Assembly (NCBI RefSeq): GCF_000718305.1
Contig: NZ_JOFQ01000010.1
Span: forward strand, 62,001-126,000
Reading direction: 5' to 3'
Origin: Streptomyces niger
GTDB taxonomy: Bacteria; Actinomycetota; Actinomycetes; Streptomycetales; Streptomycetaceae
Length of the DNA stretch: 64,000 bases
Shown: positions 41,246-50,238 of the stretch, piece after piece
How the letters are laid out: each line of letters opens with the position of its first letter
Position numbering within the stretch: the stretch's first letter is position 1
Notes under the pieces: generated by a model
The model's input: the letters and a program-made list of their open reading frames with translations, nothing else
What the model was told of the DNA's origin: nothing
The model's database searches: none
Program-made: the position numbers and the translations under genes

Positions 41246-41419
41246 TCAGTCGATGCCGCGGAAGATGTGCTGCTCGGTCGCGGACTCGTCGTCGCAGCCG
41301 GCCAGGTGGACCGGGGCGCAGCGGCTCCAGACCTCCAGGTTGCGGACCTCCCGGATGCGCCCTTGGCGCTCGCCCTGCTTCGGTCGGGGCTGCTTGCTGA
41401 TCGTTTGTTCCGGTGCCAC
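41246..41419 (-). CDS. Unrecognised 57-residue peptide
   Basis: A small gene with an excellent ribosome site (AAGGAG) 6 bases before a GTG at 41419; a TTG at 41437 would add six residues. The product has a basic, Gln/Lys/Arg-rich first half (APEQTISKQPRPKQGERQGR) and a distinct second half with NLEVWSRCAPVHLAGC, an acidic DDES patch and the end QHIFRGID. The single Trp and two Cys eight residues apart suggest a structured or modified C-terminal part, as in a RiPP precursor or a small metal-binding protein. No modification enzyme is next to it. A terminator follows the stop, which supports a real gene. Confidence 0.6.
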   Translation of the reverse strand: MAPEQTISKQPRPKQGERQGRIREVRNLEVWSRCAPVHLAGCDDESATEQHIFRGID

Positions 41420-41437
41420 CACGCACTCCTTAGCCAA

Positions 41438-41763
41438 CGGGATGAGGTACTGACGCGGTGGCGCCGTGTGTCACAACCGGGAGTTCGGCCATGGTTCGTG
41501 GCGCATCCCGCGACGGGCCGAGGATGTCGGCATCTCCCCAGACAGGTAGTCCGTCGTCGCCCAGCCTAACGACACGAGTGCCCCGCCGCGCGGCAATTAC
41601 CGTCGATAGGGTCACAGGACGGAGAAACCGCCCCCGTACGGCCCGTTTCAGCCACGCGGCCGGGTGCCCGCGCCCGTGCCGCGGAGCCCGGGGCTCCGCC
41701 CGCTCGGCGACACGGGCGCCGCACGGTGGGCAGCAGGCGCGCGCCGATGCTACGGATAGGCGT
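41438..41763. other. Divergent intergenic region, no gene seen
   Basis: These 326 bases separate the peptide gene from the lipase maturation factor gene. An open frame runs through on the plus strand but its translation is compositionally unlike the downstream protein. The bases GTCGATAGGGTCAC at about 41602 resemble a -10 region. A perfect 8-base-pair hairpin (GCGGAGCC-CGG-GGCTCCGC) sits at 41681-41699. Confidence 0.5.
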
Positions 41764-43197
41764 GTGGAGTGGTTCCCGGCACCGGAGTACTGGCTGGGCC
41801 GGCTGGTCTTCCAGCGGGCCCTGGCCGCGCTGTACGTGCTCGCGTTCGTCGCGGCGGCGTTGCAGTTCAGGGCGCTGATCGGGGAACGCGGGATGACGCC
41901 GGTGCCGGACTTCGTGCGCCGGGTGCCGTTCCGCAAGGCCCCCTCGGTCTTCCACTGGCGCTTCTCGGACCGGTTCTTCGCGGGCTGGGCGTGGGCGGGC
42001 GCGCTGCTGTCGGCGGCCGTGCTGGCCGGCGCCGCGGACGCCGTGCCGCTGTGGGCGTCGATGGTGTGGTGGGCCGTGCTGTGGGCGATGTATCTCTCGA
42101 TCGTCAACGTGGGCCAGACCTGGTACGGCTTCGGCTGGGAGACCCTGCTCCTGGAAACGGGCGCGCTGGCGGTCTTCCTGGGCAACGCGCGCACCGCGCC
42201 GCCCGTCCTGGTGCTGTGGCTGCTGCGCTGGCTGCTGTTCCGGCTGGAGTTCGGCGCCGGACTGATCAAGATGCGCGGCGACCCGTGCTGGCGGGACCTG
42301 ACCTGCCTGTACTACCACCACGAGACGCAGCCGATGCCGGGCCCGCTGAGCTGGTTCTTCCACCGGCTGCCGAAGCCGGTGCACCGGGTGGAGACGGCCG
42401 CGAACCACGTGGCGCAGCTGCTCGCGCCGGTGCTCCTCTTCACGCCGCAGCCGGTCGCCACCTGGGCGGCGCTGGCGATGATCGTCACCCAGCTGTGGCT
42501 GGTCCTCTCGGGCAATTTCGCCTGGCTGAACTGGCTGACGATCGTGATCGCCGTCTCCGTCGTGGACGCCTCGGCGCTCGGCCTCGGCGGTCTCGCGGGG
42601 CAGCCGGCGCACCTCGCCCCGCCCCCGCTCTGGTACGAGGTCCTGGTCCTCGCCCTCACCGTGGCCGTCCTCTGGCTCAGCTACCGCCCGGCCCGCAACC
42701 TGCTCTCCCGCAAGCAGCGGATGAACACCTCCTTCGAAACGCTGCACCTGGTCAACGCGTACGGAGCCTTCGGGTCCATCACCCGCGTGCGGCACGAGGT
42801 GGTCATCGAGGGCACGGCTGACGAGGTGCTCACCGACGCCACGGAGTGGCGGGAGTACGACTTCAAGGGCAAGCCGGGGGACGTGCGCCGGATGCCGCGC
42901 CCGTTCGCCCCGTACCACCTGCGGCTGGACTGGCTGATGTGGTTCGCGGCGCTGTCACCGGGCTACGCGAGCCGCTGGTTCGGTGCCTTCCTCGAACGGC
43001 TGCTGGAGAACGACCGGGACACGGTGCGCCTGCTGCGCCGCAACCCCTTCCCGGACGCGCCGCCCCGCCACGTGCGTGCCCTCTTCTACCGCTACCGCTT
43101 CACGACCTGGCGGGAACTGCGGGAGACCGGTGCGTGGTGGCACCGGGAGCCGGTACGGCAGTTCTTCCCGCCGACAGCTCTGCGCGGAAGGACCTGA
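41764..43197 (+). CDS. Lipase maturation factor family membrane protein
   Basis: A 477-residue polytopic membrane protein related to animal LMF1. It begins EWFPAPEYWLGRLVFQRAL. The conserved core is FRLEFGAGLIKMRGDPCWRD, then LTCLYYHHETQPMPGPLSW, with a soluble C-terminal domain (about 320-477, VHRVRHEVVIEGT-like strand and W-E-Y-DFKGKPGD). In animals the family helps lipases fold in the ER, and the role in bacteria is not known. The GTG at 41764 is chosen because similarity starts at once. Its last 98 bases overlap the 3' end of the convergent TPR gene. Confidence 0.85.
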   Translation: MEWFPAPEYWLGRLVFQRALAALYVLAFVAAALQFRALIGERGMTPVPDFVRRVPFRKAPSVFHWRFSDRFFAGWAWAGALLSAAVLAGAADAVPLWASMVWWAVLWAMYLSIVNVGQTWYGFGWETLLLETGALAVFLGNARTAPPVLVLWLLRWLLFRLEFGAGLIKMRGDPCWRDLTCLYYHHETQPMPGPLSWFFHRLPKPVHRVETAANHVAQLLAPVLLFTPQPVATWAALAMIVTQLWLVLSGNFAWLNWLTIVIAVSVVDASALGLGGLAGQPAHLAPPPLWYEVLVLALTVAVLWLSYRPARNLLSRKQRMNTSFETLHLVNAYGAFGSITRVRHEVVIEGTADEVLTDATEWREYDFKGKPGDVRRMPRPFAPYHLRLDWLMWFAALSPGYASRWFGAFLERLLENDRDTVRLLRRNPFPDAPPRHVRALFYRYRFTTWRELRETGAWWHREPVRQFFPPTALRGRT

Positions 43198-44179
43198 CCA
43201 TGTCCCGGGCGTGCCGCAGCCCGATCCGGGTGACCTCGCGCTCGACGTCGTCCAGCTCGGCGGCCACCTCGTCCCGCGGCCAGCCCAGGTGCGCCCGGGA
43301 CTTCACCAGCCCCAGCCGGGAGAGCGCCGTGCCCCGCGGCTCGGACATGGACCGGAACTCCGTCAGCGCGCCGCCGTAGACCTCGGCCGCCTCCTCGTAC
43401 CGCCCGGCCCGGTAGAGCACGTTGCCGCGCATCTTGTGGTTGTAGGCCAGCGCACCCGCGAGGTCCAGCTCCCGGCAGAGCGCCTCGCCCCGGCTCAGCA
43501 GCCGCAGCGCCTCCGCCGTCTCCCCCAGCACGGACCGCACGTCGGCCACGCCCCGCAGCGACCAGGCGAGCCCCCGCCAGTCCTCGGCCCGCTCGGCGAC
43601 CTCGGCCGACTCCTCGAACAGCTCCAGGGCCTTCGCGTAGCCGCCGGTGTTGCGGTGCATCTGCGCGATCCCCGACATCGCCCACACCATGTGCCGCGCC
43701 TCGCCGTGCGCCCTGGCCTGCGCGAGCAGCTCCTCGTGCAGCTCGGCGACGGCCTCGTAGTCCCCCTGTATCCGGCCGGTCTCGGCGAGCCCGGCCAGCG
43801 CGTACCCGTGCGCGAGGCGGTCGCCGCTCGGCTCCGCGAACGCGACGGCGGCCGCGAGCAGCCGGCGCGCGAGCGCGAGCCGGCCGCACTGGCGGGCGAG
43901 CGTGCCGCCGCTCCACAGTGCCCAGGCCATGCCGCCGGGCTCCCCCGCGGCCCGCGCGCTGCGGTAGCTGGCCCGCCACGCGGTCTCGGCCTCCGCCACC
44001 CGTCCGAGCCGCCGGCCGGCCTCCGCCTCCGCGAGCGCGGCGCGGGCCGCCTCCCGCGGCCCGTCGGCCGCGCCCCGTGCGCGCCGGGCGGCGACGAGCA
44101 CGTCCTCGTACGAGGAGTTGACACTCAACTCCGCCCCCAGCTCCCCCTGATACTCCGGAGCGAATGCCTTCCCGTACAT
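43100..44179 (-). CDS. Tetratricopeptide repeat protein
   Basis: A 359-residue helical repeat protein with about seven TPR-like units, for example GDYEAVAELHEELLAQARA, GGYAKALELFEESAEVAERA and AGRYEEAAEVYGGALTEF. It lacks the HTH or ATPase domains of AfsR/SARP or LuxR-type TPR regulators, so a scaffold or adaptor role is more likely than DNA binding. GGAGGAC precedes the ATG. The C-terminal 32 codons overlap, antisense, the end of the lipase maturation factor gene, so the true end may be functionally unimportant tail. Confidence 0.82.
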   Translation of the reverse strand: MYGKAFAPEYQGELGAELSVNSSYEDVLVAARRARGAADGPREAARAALAEAEAGRRLGRVAEAETAWRASYRSARAAGEPGGMAWALWSGGTLARQCGRLALARRLLAAAVAFAEPSGDRLAHGYALAGLAETGRIQGDYEAVAELHEELLAQARAHGEARHMVWAMSGIAQMHRNTGGYAKALELFEESAEVAERAEDWRGLAWSLRGVADVRSVLGETAEALRLLSRGEALCRELDLAGALAYNHKMRGNVLYRAGRYEEAAEVYGGALTEFRSMSEPRGTALSRLGLVKSRAHLGWPRDEVAAELDDVEREVTRIGLRHARDMVRSFRAELSAGRTAVPAPGATTHRSPAVPARS

Positions 44180-44465
44180 CGCGAGTCCTCCTGGTCACCT
44201 GCGTCGGTCAAGCACCGACGCTATGTGCAGGATCAGCGGCCACACGTCCCTCCACCTGCGGTTATCTCGGTCGCTCTCGGGATGTACGGCCGAGCCGTCG
44301 ATCACCCTGGAGATGTACGGGGCGTCCCCTAGGGGGAGGAGCCGCGGGGCGGGGGCGACGAAGGATGTACGGCACGATCCGCCCTGCGCAGGAGGCCGGT
44401 GGCCGGGGACGGCGGTGAGGATGCCAGAGGCGCCGGGCGCCACACGCACACCTGGGGGAACACGC

Positions 44466-45410
44466 ATGACGGATCACCGCGACACAACGACGAGCACGGC
44501 GGCGAGGGCCGTGGGACGGGCACTCCTCGGCGGGCTCGTCATGGCCACGGCGCTGGGGGTCGGCACCGCTCTCGGGCCGGCCGCCGCCGACCGCCTCGGA
44601 CTCGCCGGGCTGCCGGCCCGGCTGCTGCCGGCCGCACTGGTCAGCGCCCTCGCCGTACCGCTGCTCGTGCTCGCGCAGCGGCGCCGCGCCGGACGCCCGC
44701 TCGGGTTCGGCGGCCCACGCGCCGGCCTACGTGCCTTCGTGACGGGCGTGGGGGTGACGGCAGCGGCGGCGGCACTCGTGCTGGGCGCCGCCACGGCCGC
44801 CGGGCTGGTGCGCTGGTCGCGCCCCGACCTCGGCACCCTCGCCGGCTTCCTCGCCGCCAACGCGGTGGTCGCCCTGCTGCTGGAGGCGCTGCCGGAGGAG
44901 ACGGCCCTGCGCGGCTACGCCTGGACCGCGCTGCGCGAGCGGTTCGGCGGCACGGTCTCCGCACTTGCCACCACGGCCGTCTTCCTGCTGGTCCCCGGGG
45001 CGTCGACCGTCGTGGGCGCCGGGGTCGCCCGGCTGCTCGGTGACGAGCCGCAGCCGGTCGGGCTCGCGCCCGGCGGGCAGCCCGCTGCCGACTACCTGAT
45101 CCTGCTCACGGTGTTCGGGCTGACCCTCGTCGCGGCCCGTACGGCCATGGACCGGGCCCCGCTGTGGGCCGCCGTCGGCGCCCACCTGACGTTCCTGACG
45201 GTCAATCGGATCCTGCTGGAGGGGGACGCACGGGGCGCGGGCTGGTCCGGCGAGCTCATGACGGCGGACGCCGTCCTGCTGGTACCGGCGTACCTGCTGG
45301 TCGCCGCCGCCGGATTCATGGTGTGCAAGCGGTTCACGCGGCAGCGCGCGGCAGGCGGCGCCGGCCGGCGGACCGAGGCCGGACGGCCGCGGCAACCGTC
45401 GGTGCGATGA
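44466..45410 (+). CDS. CPBP family intramembrane protease
   Basis: A 314-residue membrane protein with about eight hydrophobic helices. The protease motifs are present: the EExxxR motif in LPEETALRGYAW, and a later His in GAHLTFLTVNR. CPBP (CAAX-processing/bacteriocin-related) proteases include Rce1-like and immunity proteins. The ATG at 44466 has GGGGGAA upstream at correct spacing. The 286-base upstream region contains three GATGTACGG elements and a CCCCTAGGGG palindrome. No bacteriocin gene is adjacent. Confidence 0.85.
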   Translation: MTDHRDTTTSTAARAVGRALLGGLVMATALGVGTALGPAAADRLGLAGLPARLLPAALVSALAVPLLVLAQRRRAGRPLGFGGPRAGLRAFVTGVGVTAAAAALVLGAATAAGLVRWSRPDLGTLAGFLAANAVVALLLEALPEETALRGYAWTALRERFGGTVSALATTAVFLLVPGASTVVGAGVARLLGDEPQPVGLAPGGQPAADYLILLTVFGLTLVAARTAMDRAPLWAAVGAHLTFLTVNRILLEGDARGAGWSGELMTADAVLLVPAYLLVAAAGFMVCKRFTRQRAAGGAGRRTEAGRPRQPSVR

Positions 45411-45581
45411 CCGTACGGGCCTGTGGTAGCCGGCCGGGGCCAGCCGTACCTTGCATATGCATCTGCACGTGTATGGGTCAGGGAATCGCTGCGAATCCGG
45501 AGCTGACGCCGCACACGTCACGGGGGCCGCCGGCCGGCCGATCGCACGGCTGCTCGCCCGGAGACGGGGTACGCGGGCGGC

Positions 45582-46460
45582 ATGAGTGGGATCGCCGTCG
45601 GTACGTGTTCGTGGACGGATCGGGCTCTGGTGCGCAGCGGGTGGTATCCGCCGGGCCGGCGGGGCCCGGAGGGCAGACTGCGGTACTACGCCGAGCAGTT
45701 CCCCGTCGTGGAGGTCGACGCCACGTACTACGCACTGCCCAGCGCGCGGAACAGCGCACTGTGGGCGGAGCGCACCCCGGACGGCTTCCGCTTCGACGTG
45801 AAGGCGTTCTCGCTGCTGACCGGGCACCCCACGCCGCCGAGGTCGCTGCCGCCCGACCTGCGCCCCGCACAGGAACGGCCGGGCGGCGTACGGGACACCG
45901 ATCCGGGACTGCTCGACGAGGTGTGGGCGCGGTTCGGGCAGGCCCTGGAGCCGCTGCGGCGGGCCGGCCGGCTCGGCACGCTGCTGTTCCAGTTCCCGCC
46001 GTGGTGCGCGCCCGGATCCCGGTGGGAGGCGTTCCTCGCCCGGTGTCGGGAGCGCACCCAAGGGTGGCCGGTGGCCGTCGAGTTCCGGCACCCGGGCTGG
46101 TGGCAGGGGGACCGGGCGGAGCGCACGGCGGCGCTCCTCGCGGAGCTGGGCATGGCGGCCGTGGCCGTGGACATGACGCAGACGCTGCCCCGCTCCGTCC
46201 CGCCGGTCACCCCGGTCACCTCGCCGCGCACGGCGGTGGTGCGCTTCCACGGCCGCAGCGCCTCATGGGGCCACGGCAGCAAGGAGGACCGTTTTCGGTA
46301 CGCGTACGAGGCGTCGGAGCTGGCGGAGTGGGTGCCCCGCATCCGGCGCATGGCGGACCGGGCCGAGCAGGTCCACGTCCTCTTCAACAACTGCTGCGGG
46401 GACGCGGCGGTCCGCGCTGCCGAGCGCATGCGGGAGCTCCTGGCCGGCCGTGCCGGCTGA
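45582..46460 (+). CDS. DUF72 (YecE-like) protein
   Basis: A 292-residue TIM-barrel protein with the family features VGTCSWTDRALV, FPVVEVDATYYALPS, GFRFDVKAFSLLTGHPTP, AVEFRHPGW and VLFNNCCGDAAVRAAERM. The biochemical role of DUF72 is not established. A TGCATATGCA palindrome lies at 45452-45461 in its 171-base upstream region. The gene ends 4 bases before the convergent M20 hydrolase. Confidence 0.92.
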   Translation: MSGIAVGTCSWTDRALVRSGWYPPGRRGPEGRLRYYAEQFPVVEVDATYYALPSARNSALWAERTPDGFRFDVKAFSLLTGHPTPPRSLPPDLRPAQERPGGVRDTDPGLLDEVWARFGQALEPLRRAGRLGTLLFQFPPWCAPGSRWEAFLARCRERTQGWPVAVEFRHPGWWQGDRAERTAALLAELGMAAVAVDMTQTLPRSVPPVTPVTSPRTAVVRFHGRSASWGHGSKEDRFRYAYEASELAEWVPRIRRMADRAEQVHVLFNNCCGDAAVRAAERMRELLAGRAG

Positions 46461-46464
46461 CGGC

Positions 46465-47745
46465 TCAGGCGCCGCCGGGCACGAGCCACTCCCCCGCCGC
46501 GGCGAGGAGGGTACGGATGCCGGCCGGCAGGGTGGGGGCCGGGTCGGGAGCGTAGTGCGGGGAGTGGTTGGCGGAGAGGCCGGGCGGCAGGACGCCCCGG
46601 CGCAGCGCATCGATGTCGTCGGCCGCGAACCGCTCGTGCGCGGCGCCGCCGAGGTGCCAGAAGACCGAGGGGCAGCCGGCCGCCGCGCCCAGCGCACCGA
46701 AGTCCTCGCTGGCGGCGAACGGGGCGGGCAGCAGGTGGGTGGGGGCGCCGGCCGCCTCCGCCGCGGCCACCACGCGGCCGGTCGCGGCCGGGTCGTTGAC
46801 GGTGAGCGGGAAGGGGTCGTACGCGGTGATCTCCGGCGGCCGCGGGGTGCCGAAGCCCTCGGCCTCGGTCCGGATGATCCGCCCGATCGCCTCGAACGCC
46901 TCCTCGCGCGCCTCCGGATCGAAGGTGCGCAGGCTGAGCAGGAGTTCGGCGGTGTGCGGGATGATGTTGGCGGCCGTTCCGGAGTGCAGCGCCCCGGCGG
47001 TCACGATCGTCGCGGGCGCGTACGGTGCCTGCCGGGCCGCGAAGGTCTGGAGCCGCAGCACGACCGTGGCGGCCAGGACGAGCGGGTCGACGCAGAACTG
47101 CGGGGTGGAGGCGTGGCCGCCCGCGCCGTACAGGGTGACCCGCAGGCTGTCGGCGGCGGCCATCAGCGGGCCCGGCCGCGTCACCACCAGCCCGGCCGGG
47201 AAGGGCCCCACGTGCTGGCCGAGGCAGACCTCGGGGCGGGGGAAGCGCTCCAGCAGCCCGTCGGCCAGCACGGCTCGCGCCCCCTGCCCGGTCTCCTCGG
47301 CGGGCTGGAAGACGGCCACGACCGTGCCGCGCCAGGCGTCCGGGTGCGCGGCGAGTTGCCGGCAGGCGCCGAGCAGGCAGGTGACGTGGACGTCGTGGCC
47401 GCAGGAGTGCATGCGCCCCGGCTCGGTGGAGGCGTAGTCCAGGCCGGTGTCCTCCTGTACGGGCAGCGCGTCCATGTCGGCGCGCAGCAGGACGACCGGC
47501 CCTTCGCCGTTGCGCAGCACGGCCACCACGCCGGTCCCGCCGACGCCTTCGGTCACCTCCCAGCCGCTGCCGGCGCCCCGTAGCTCGGCGGCCACGGTGG
47601 CGGCCGTCCGGTGCTCGGCGAAGCCGAGTTCGGGGTGCGCGTGCAGGTCGCGGTAGACCTCGTGCCAGTGCGGCAGGTGGTCGGCCAGCCCGGCTTCGAG
47701 CGGGCTCGGGTGCGTCGTCGCGGCGGCGGTGGCGGGTGCGGTCAT
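46465..47745 (-). CDS. M20-family amidohydrolase
   Basis: A 426-residue metallo-amidohydrolase (M20D type, such as hippurate or N-acyl-amino-acid hydrolase). Metal and catalytic residues are in LLRADMDALP, MHSCGHDVHV and FQPAEETGQGA, and the dimerisation domain has YGAGGHASTP. The ATG at 47745 is preferred to the ATG two codons upstream because GAAGGG then sits 6 bases away. It follows the MFS gene with a 2-base gap, so uptake and hydrolysis of an acylated amino acid are probably linked. Confidence 0.92.
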   Translation of the reverse strand: MTAPATAAATTHPSPLEAGLADHLPHWHEVYRDLHAHPELGFAEHRTAATVAAELRGAGSGWEVTEGVGGTGVVAVLRNGEGPVVLLRADMDALPVQEDTGLDYASTEPGRMHSCGHDVHVTCLLGACRQLAAHPDAWRGTVVAVFQPAEETGQGARAVLADGLLERFPRPEVCLGQHVGPFPAGLVVTRPGPLMAAADSLRVTLYGAGGHASTPQFCVDPLVLAATVVLRLQTFAARQAPYAPATIVTAGALHSGTAANIIPHTAELLLSLRTFDPEAREEAFEAIGRIIRTEAEGFGTPRPPEITAYDPFPLTVNDPAATGRVVAAAEAAGAPTHLLPAPFAASEDFGALGAAAGCPSVFWHLGGAAHERFAADDIDALRRGVLPPGLSANHSPHYAPDPAPTLPAGIRTLLAAAGEWLVPGGA

Positions 47746-47747
47746 GG

Positions 47748-49013
47748 TCATCCCTTCGGGTCGGGTGCGGGGCGGGCGGACGCCGGGCCGCCGGTCCGCC
47801 GGCCGGCCGCGCCGCCGAACGCCGCGAGGAAACGCGGCGTGGTCTGGGGCACGAACCGGGCGACGACGAGCGCGAGCACCGGCCCGGCGATGAGCATCGT
47901 GAAGGCGGCTTCGTAGGAGAAGTGGTCGACGACGGTGCCGAAGACGGCCGGGGTGACGATCCCGGACAGCTGGCCGCCGAAGAGGACGATGCCGGAGGCG
48001 GCCCCGGTCAGCCCCGGCGGCAGGCTGCGCAGCGGTACCGAGAAGCACGGCAGGTAGCACAGGCCGGCGGCCCCGCTCAGCAGGGAGCCGCAGACCACGA
48101 ACTGGGCGACGGTCGCCGTGCGCGGCAGGAGGAACAGCAGCACGGCGACGGCGGCCATGGCGGGGACGACGATCCGGCGCGGCCGGCCTTCGAAGCGGTC
48201 CGAGAGCTTGCCGCCGATCACCGCGCCGACCGCCGCCAGGACGGTCGGGCCGAGGACGACCAGCCCGGCGTCCCCCACCTCCAGGCCGCGCTCCTCGATC
48301 AGGTACGAGCCGCTCCAGGAGTTCAGTCCCCAGATCACCACGTCGTACGCGAAGAACATCAGCGCGAAGCCCCAGATGGCGGGCGAACGCAGCACCGCGC
48401 GCGCCGCGCCGTCCGCCCGCGGTGCGTCCGCCCCGGTGTCCGCGTCGGGCAGCGGCGCCGGCATCCAGCGCCGCACCGCCACCAGCACCAGGATGCCGAG
48501 CAGACATACCGTCAGGAACATGGCGCGCCAGTTCCACACGGACAGCAGGACCGACGCCAGCACCGAGGCCAGCAGGCCGCCGACGGCGTTGGAGCTCTGC
48601 AACCAGCCGGTCGCCGTCATGCGCTGCGCGGGCACGCTGCGCCGGCTCAGCGCGTTCAGCGCCGCGCCGGGGAAGAGGCCCTGCGCGGCGCCGAAGAGGG
48701 CGCGGACGACGAGCAGCGCGGCGAACGACCAGGCGAGCGCGGTCAGTCCGGTGCAGACCGACCACAGGACCAGCGCCAGAGAGGCCATCCGTACGCCGCC
48801 GAAACGGTCCGCGAGCAGGCCTCCGGGGATCTGGCAGAGCGCGTAGGTCAGGAAGAACGCGGAGACGATCAGGCCCCGGGCGCCGTGCGAGAGCCCGAAC
48901 GTCTCGCCGATGAACGGCAGCGCGAGGTTGATCACCAGCCGGTCGATGTAGTCGACGGTCCAGGCGGCGAAGAGCAGCACCACGGTGATCCGGGTGGTTC
49001 TGTGCAGCTGCAC
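47748..49013 (-). CDS. MFS transporter (ACS family-like)
   Basis: A 421-residue transporter with 12 helices. The start is TVVLLFAAWTVDYIDRLVIN, with the charged helix-1 motif of anion:cation symporters, and the loop-2 motif is GGLLADRFGGVRM. The GTG at 49013 has GGAGG 8 bases upstream. It is co-transcribed with the M20 hydrolase and divergent from the Lrp-type regulator with only 46 bases between. It probably imports the amide or peptide that the hydrolase cleaves. Confidence 0.92.
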   Translation of the reverse strand: MQLHRTTRITVVLLFAAWTVDYIDRLVINLALPFIGETFGLSHGARGLIVSAFFLTYALCQIPGGLLADRFGGVRMASLALVLWSVCTGLTALAWSFAALLVVRALFGAAQGLFPGAALNALSRRSVPAQRMTATGWLQSSNAVGGLLASVLASVLLSVWNWRAMFLTVCLLGILVLVAVRRWMPAPLPDADTGADAPRADGAARAVLRSPAIWGFALMFFAYDVVIWGLNSWSGSYLIEERGLEVGDAGLVVLGPTVLAAVGAVIGGKLSDRFEGRPRRIVVPAMAAVAVLLFLLPRTATVAQFVVCGSLLSGAAGLCYLPCFSVPLRSLPPGLTGAASGIVLFGGQLSGIVTPAVFGTVVDHFSYEAAFTMLIAGPVLALVVARFVPQTTPRFLAAFGGAAGRRTGGPASARPAPDPKG

Positions 49014-49059
49014 GGCATGATCCTCCTGCTCTACCGGGTGGGCGGCGGGTTCGGTCACA

Positions 49060-50160
49060 ATGCACGCCATGGCGTTCTCCGTGGTCCCCACGCCGGTTTC
49101 CGGCACAGCGCCCCGCCGTCCGCCGGAATCCGCCGCCCTGAGCGAGACGGACCTGGCGCTCGTCGAGGCGCTGCAGGTCGCCCCGCGCGCCCCGTGGACG
49201 CGGATCGCCGCCGCCGTCGGGATCGACGCCACCACGGCGGCCCGCCGCTGGAACTGGCTCGTGCGCGGCGGACTGGCCTGGATGACCGCGTACGCGGCGC
49301 CGCCGGGCATGCCGGTGGCCTACATCGACGTGGCCTGCCGCCCGGACCGGCTGCACGACGTCGGCGCCCGGCTCAGCGCCACCCCGCACGTCTTCAGCAT
49401 CGAGCGCACTGCGGGCCCGTACCAGCTGCTGCTCTACGTCATCGCCCGCGACCTGACCGACCTGGACGCCTTCGTGACCGACTGCCTGGGCCGAACGGAC
49501 GGCGTACGGGACGGCGTCTCGGCGGTCCGCGTGAGCCTCCGGTCACGGACCTACCGCGAGGGCAGCGGCTGGCTGGTGCACGCCCTGGACAGCGAACAGC
49601 GCCGCCGCCTCGCCCCCCGCGACGAGCACCCCGCCCCCCGGCACGTCCCCCGGCACGTCCCGCCCCTGGGCGAGGCCGACGCCCGGTTGCTGCGGGCCCT
49701 CGGCGGCGACGGCCGGCGGCCCTGCGCGGAGCTGGCGCGGGAGTGCGCGCTGAGCGAGACCACCGTCCGGCGGCGGCTGGCCCGCCTCCAGCGCCACCCG
49801 GACGTCCACTTCCGCTGCGACGTCGCCCAACGCGCCGCCGGCTGGCCCGTCATCGCCACCTACCGCCTGTCGGTACCGGCCGATGAACTGGCGGCCACCG
49901 GCGCCGCACTGGCCGCCCTCCGCGAGACCCGCCTGTGCGTCGCCGTCACCGGCACCGCCAACCTCCTCCTCTCCACCTGGGTCCGCTCGACGGCCGAGTG
50001 CCACGCCCTGGAGACCCGCATCCGCCGCCGCTTCCCCCACCTCCGCGTGACCGAACGCGAACTGACCCTCCACACCCTCAAACGCATGGGCCGCCTCCTC
50101 GACCCACAGGGCCGCGCCATCGGCCACGTACCGCCGGGGGTTGCGCGGGTCGCCCGGTGA
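49060..50160 (+). CDS. Lrp/AsnC-family regulator with two modules
   Basis: A 366-residue regulator, about twice the standard AsnC length. Two tandem HTH-plus-RAM units are visible. Unit one (about 25-175) has DLALVEALQVAPRAPWTRIA then a ligand-type beta-alpha domain. Unit two (about 200-345) has DARLLRALGGDGRRPCAELA, recognition helix SETTVRRRLARL and VAVTGTANLLLSTW. The divergent MFS-M20 operon is the likely target and its amino-acid substrate the likely ligand. A second ATG at 49069 is an alternative start. Confidence 0.88.
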   Translation: MHAMAFSVVPTPVSGTAPRRPPESAALSETDLALVEALQVAPRAPWTRIAAAVGIDATTAARRWNWLVRGGLAWMTAYAAPPGMPVAYIDVACRPDRLHDVGARLSATPHVFSIERTAGPYQLLLYVIARDLTDLDAFVTDCLGRTDGVRDGVSAVRVSLRSRTYREGSGWLVHALDSEQRRRLAPRDEHPAPRHVPRHVPPLGEADARLLRALGGDGRRPCAELARECALSETTVRRRLARLQRHPDVHFRCDVAQRAAGWPVIATYRLSVPADELAATGAALAALRETRLCVAVTGTANLLLSTWVRSTAECHALETRIRRRFPHLRVTERELTLHTLKRMGRLLDPQGRAIGHVPPGVARVAR

Positions 50161-50238
50161 GGTGCGCCCCGCCGGGGCGGGGTGAGCGGTGGCGATTGGG
50201 TGCTGGGCCGGGGCATGCCGTAGGGTGGTGTGCACCGA

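Noticed and set aside
41458..41763. N-terminal extension of the lipase maturation factor
   Set aside because: The extra 102 residues are Arg/Ser/Thr/Pro-rich and lack the membrane or family pattern that starts sharply at EWFPAPEYW.
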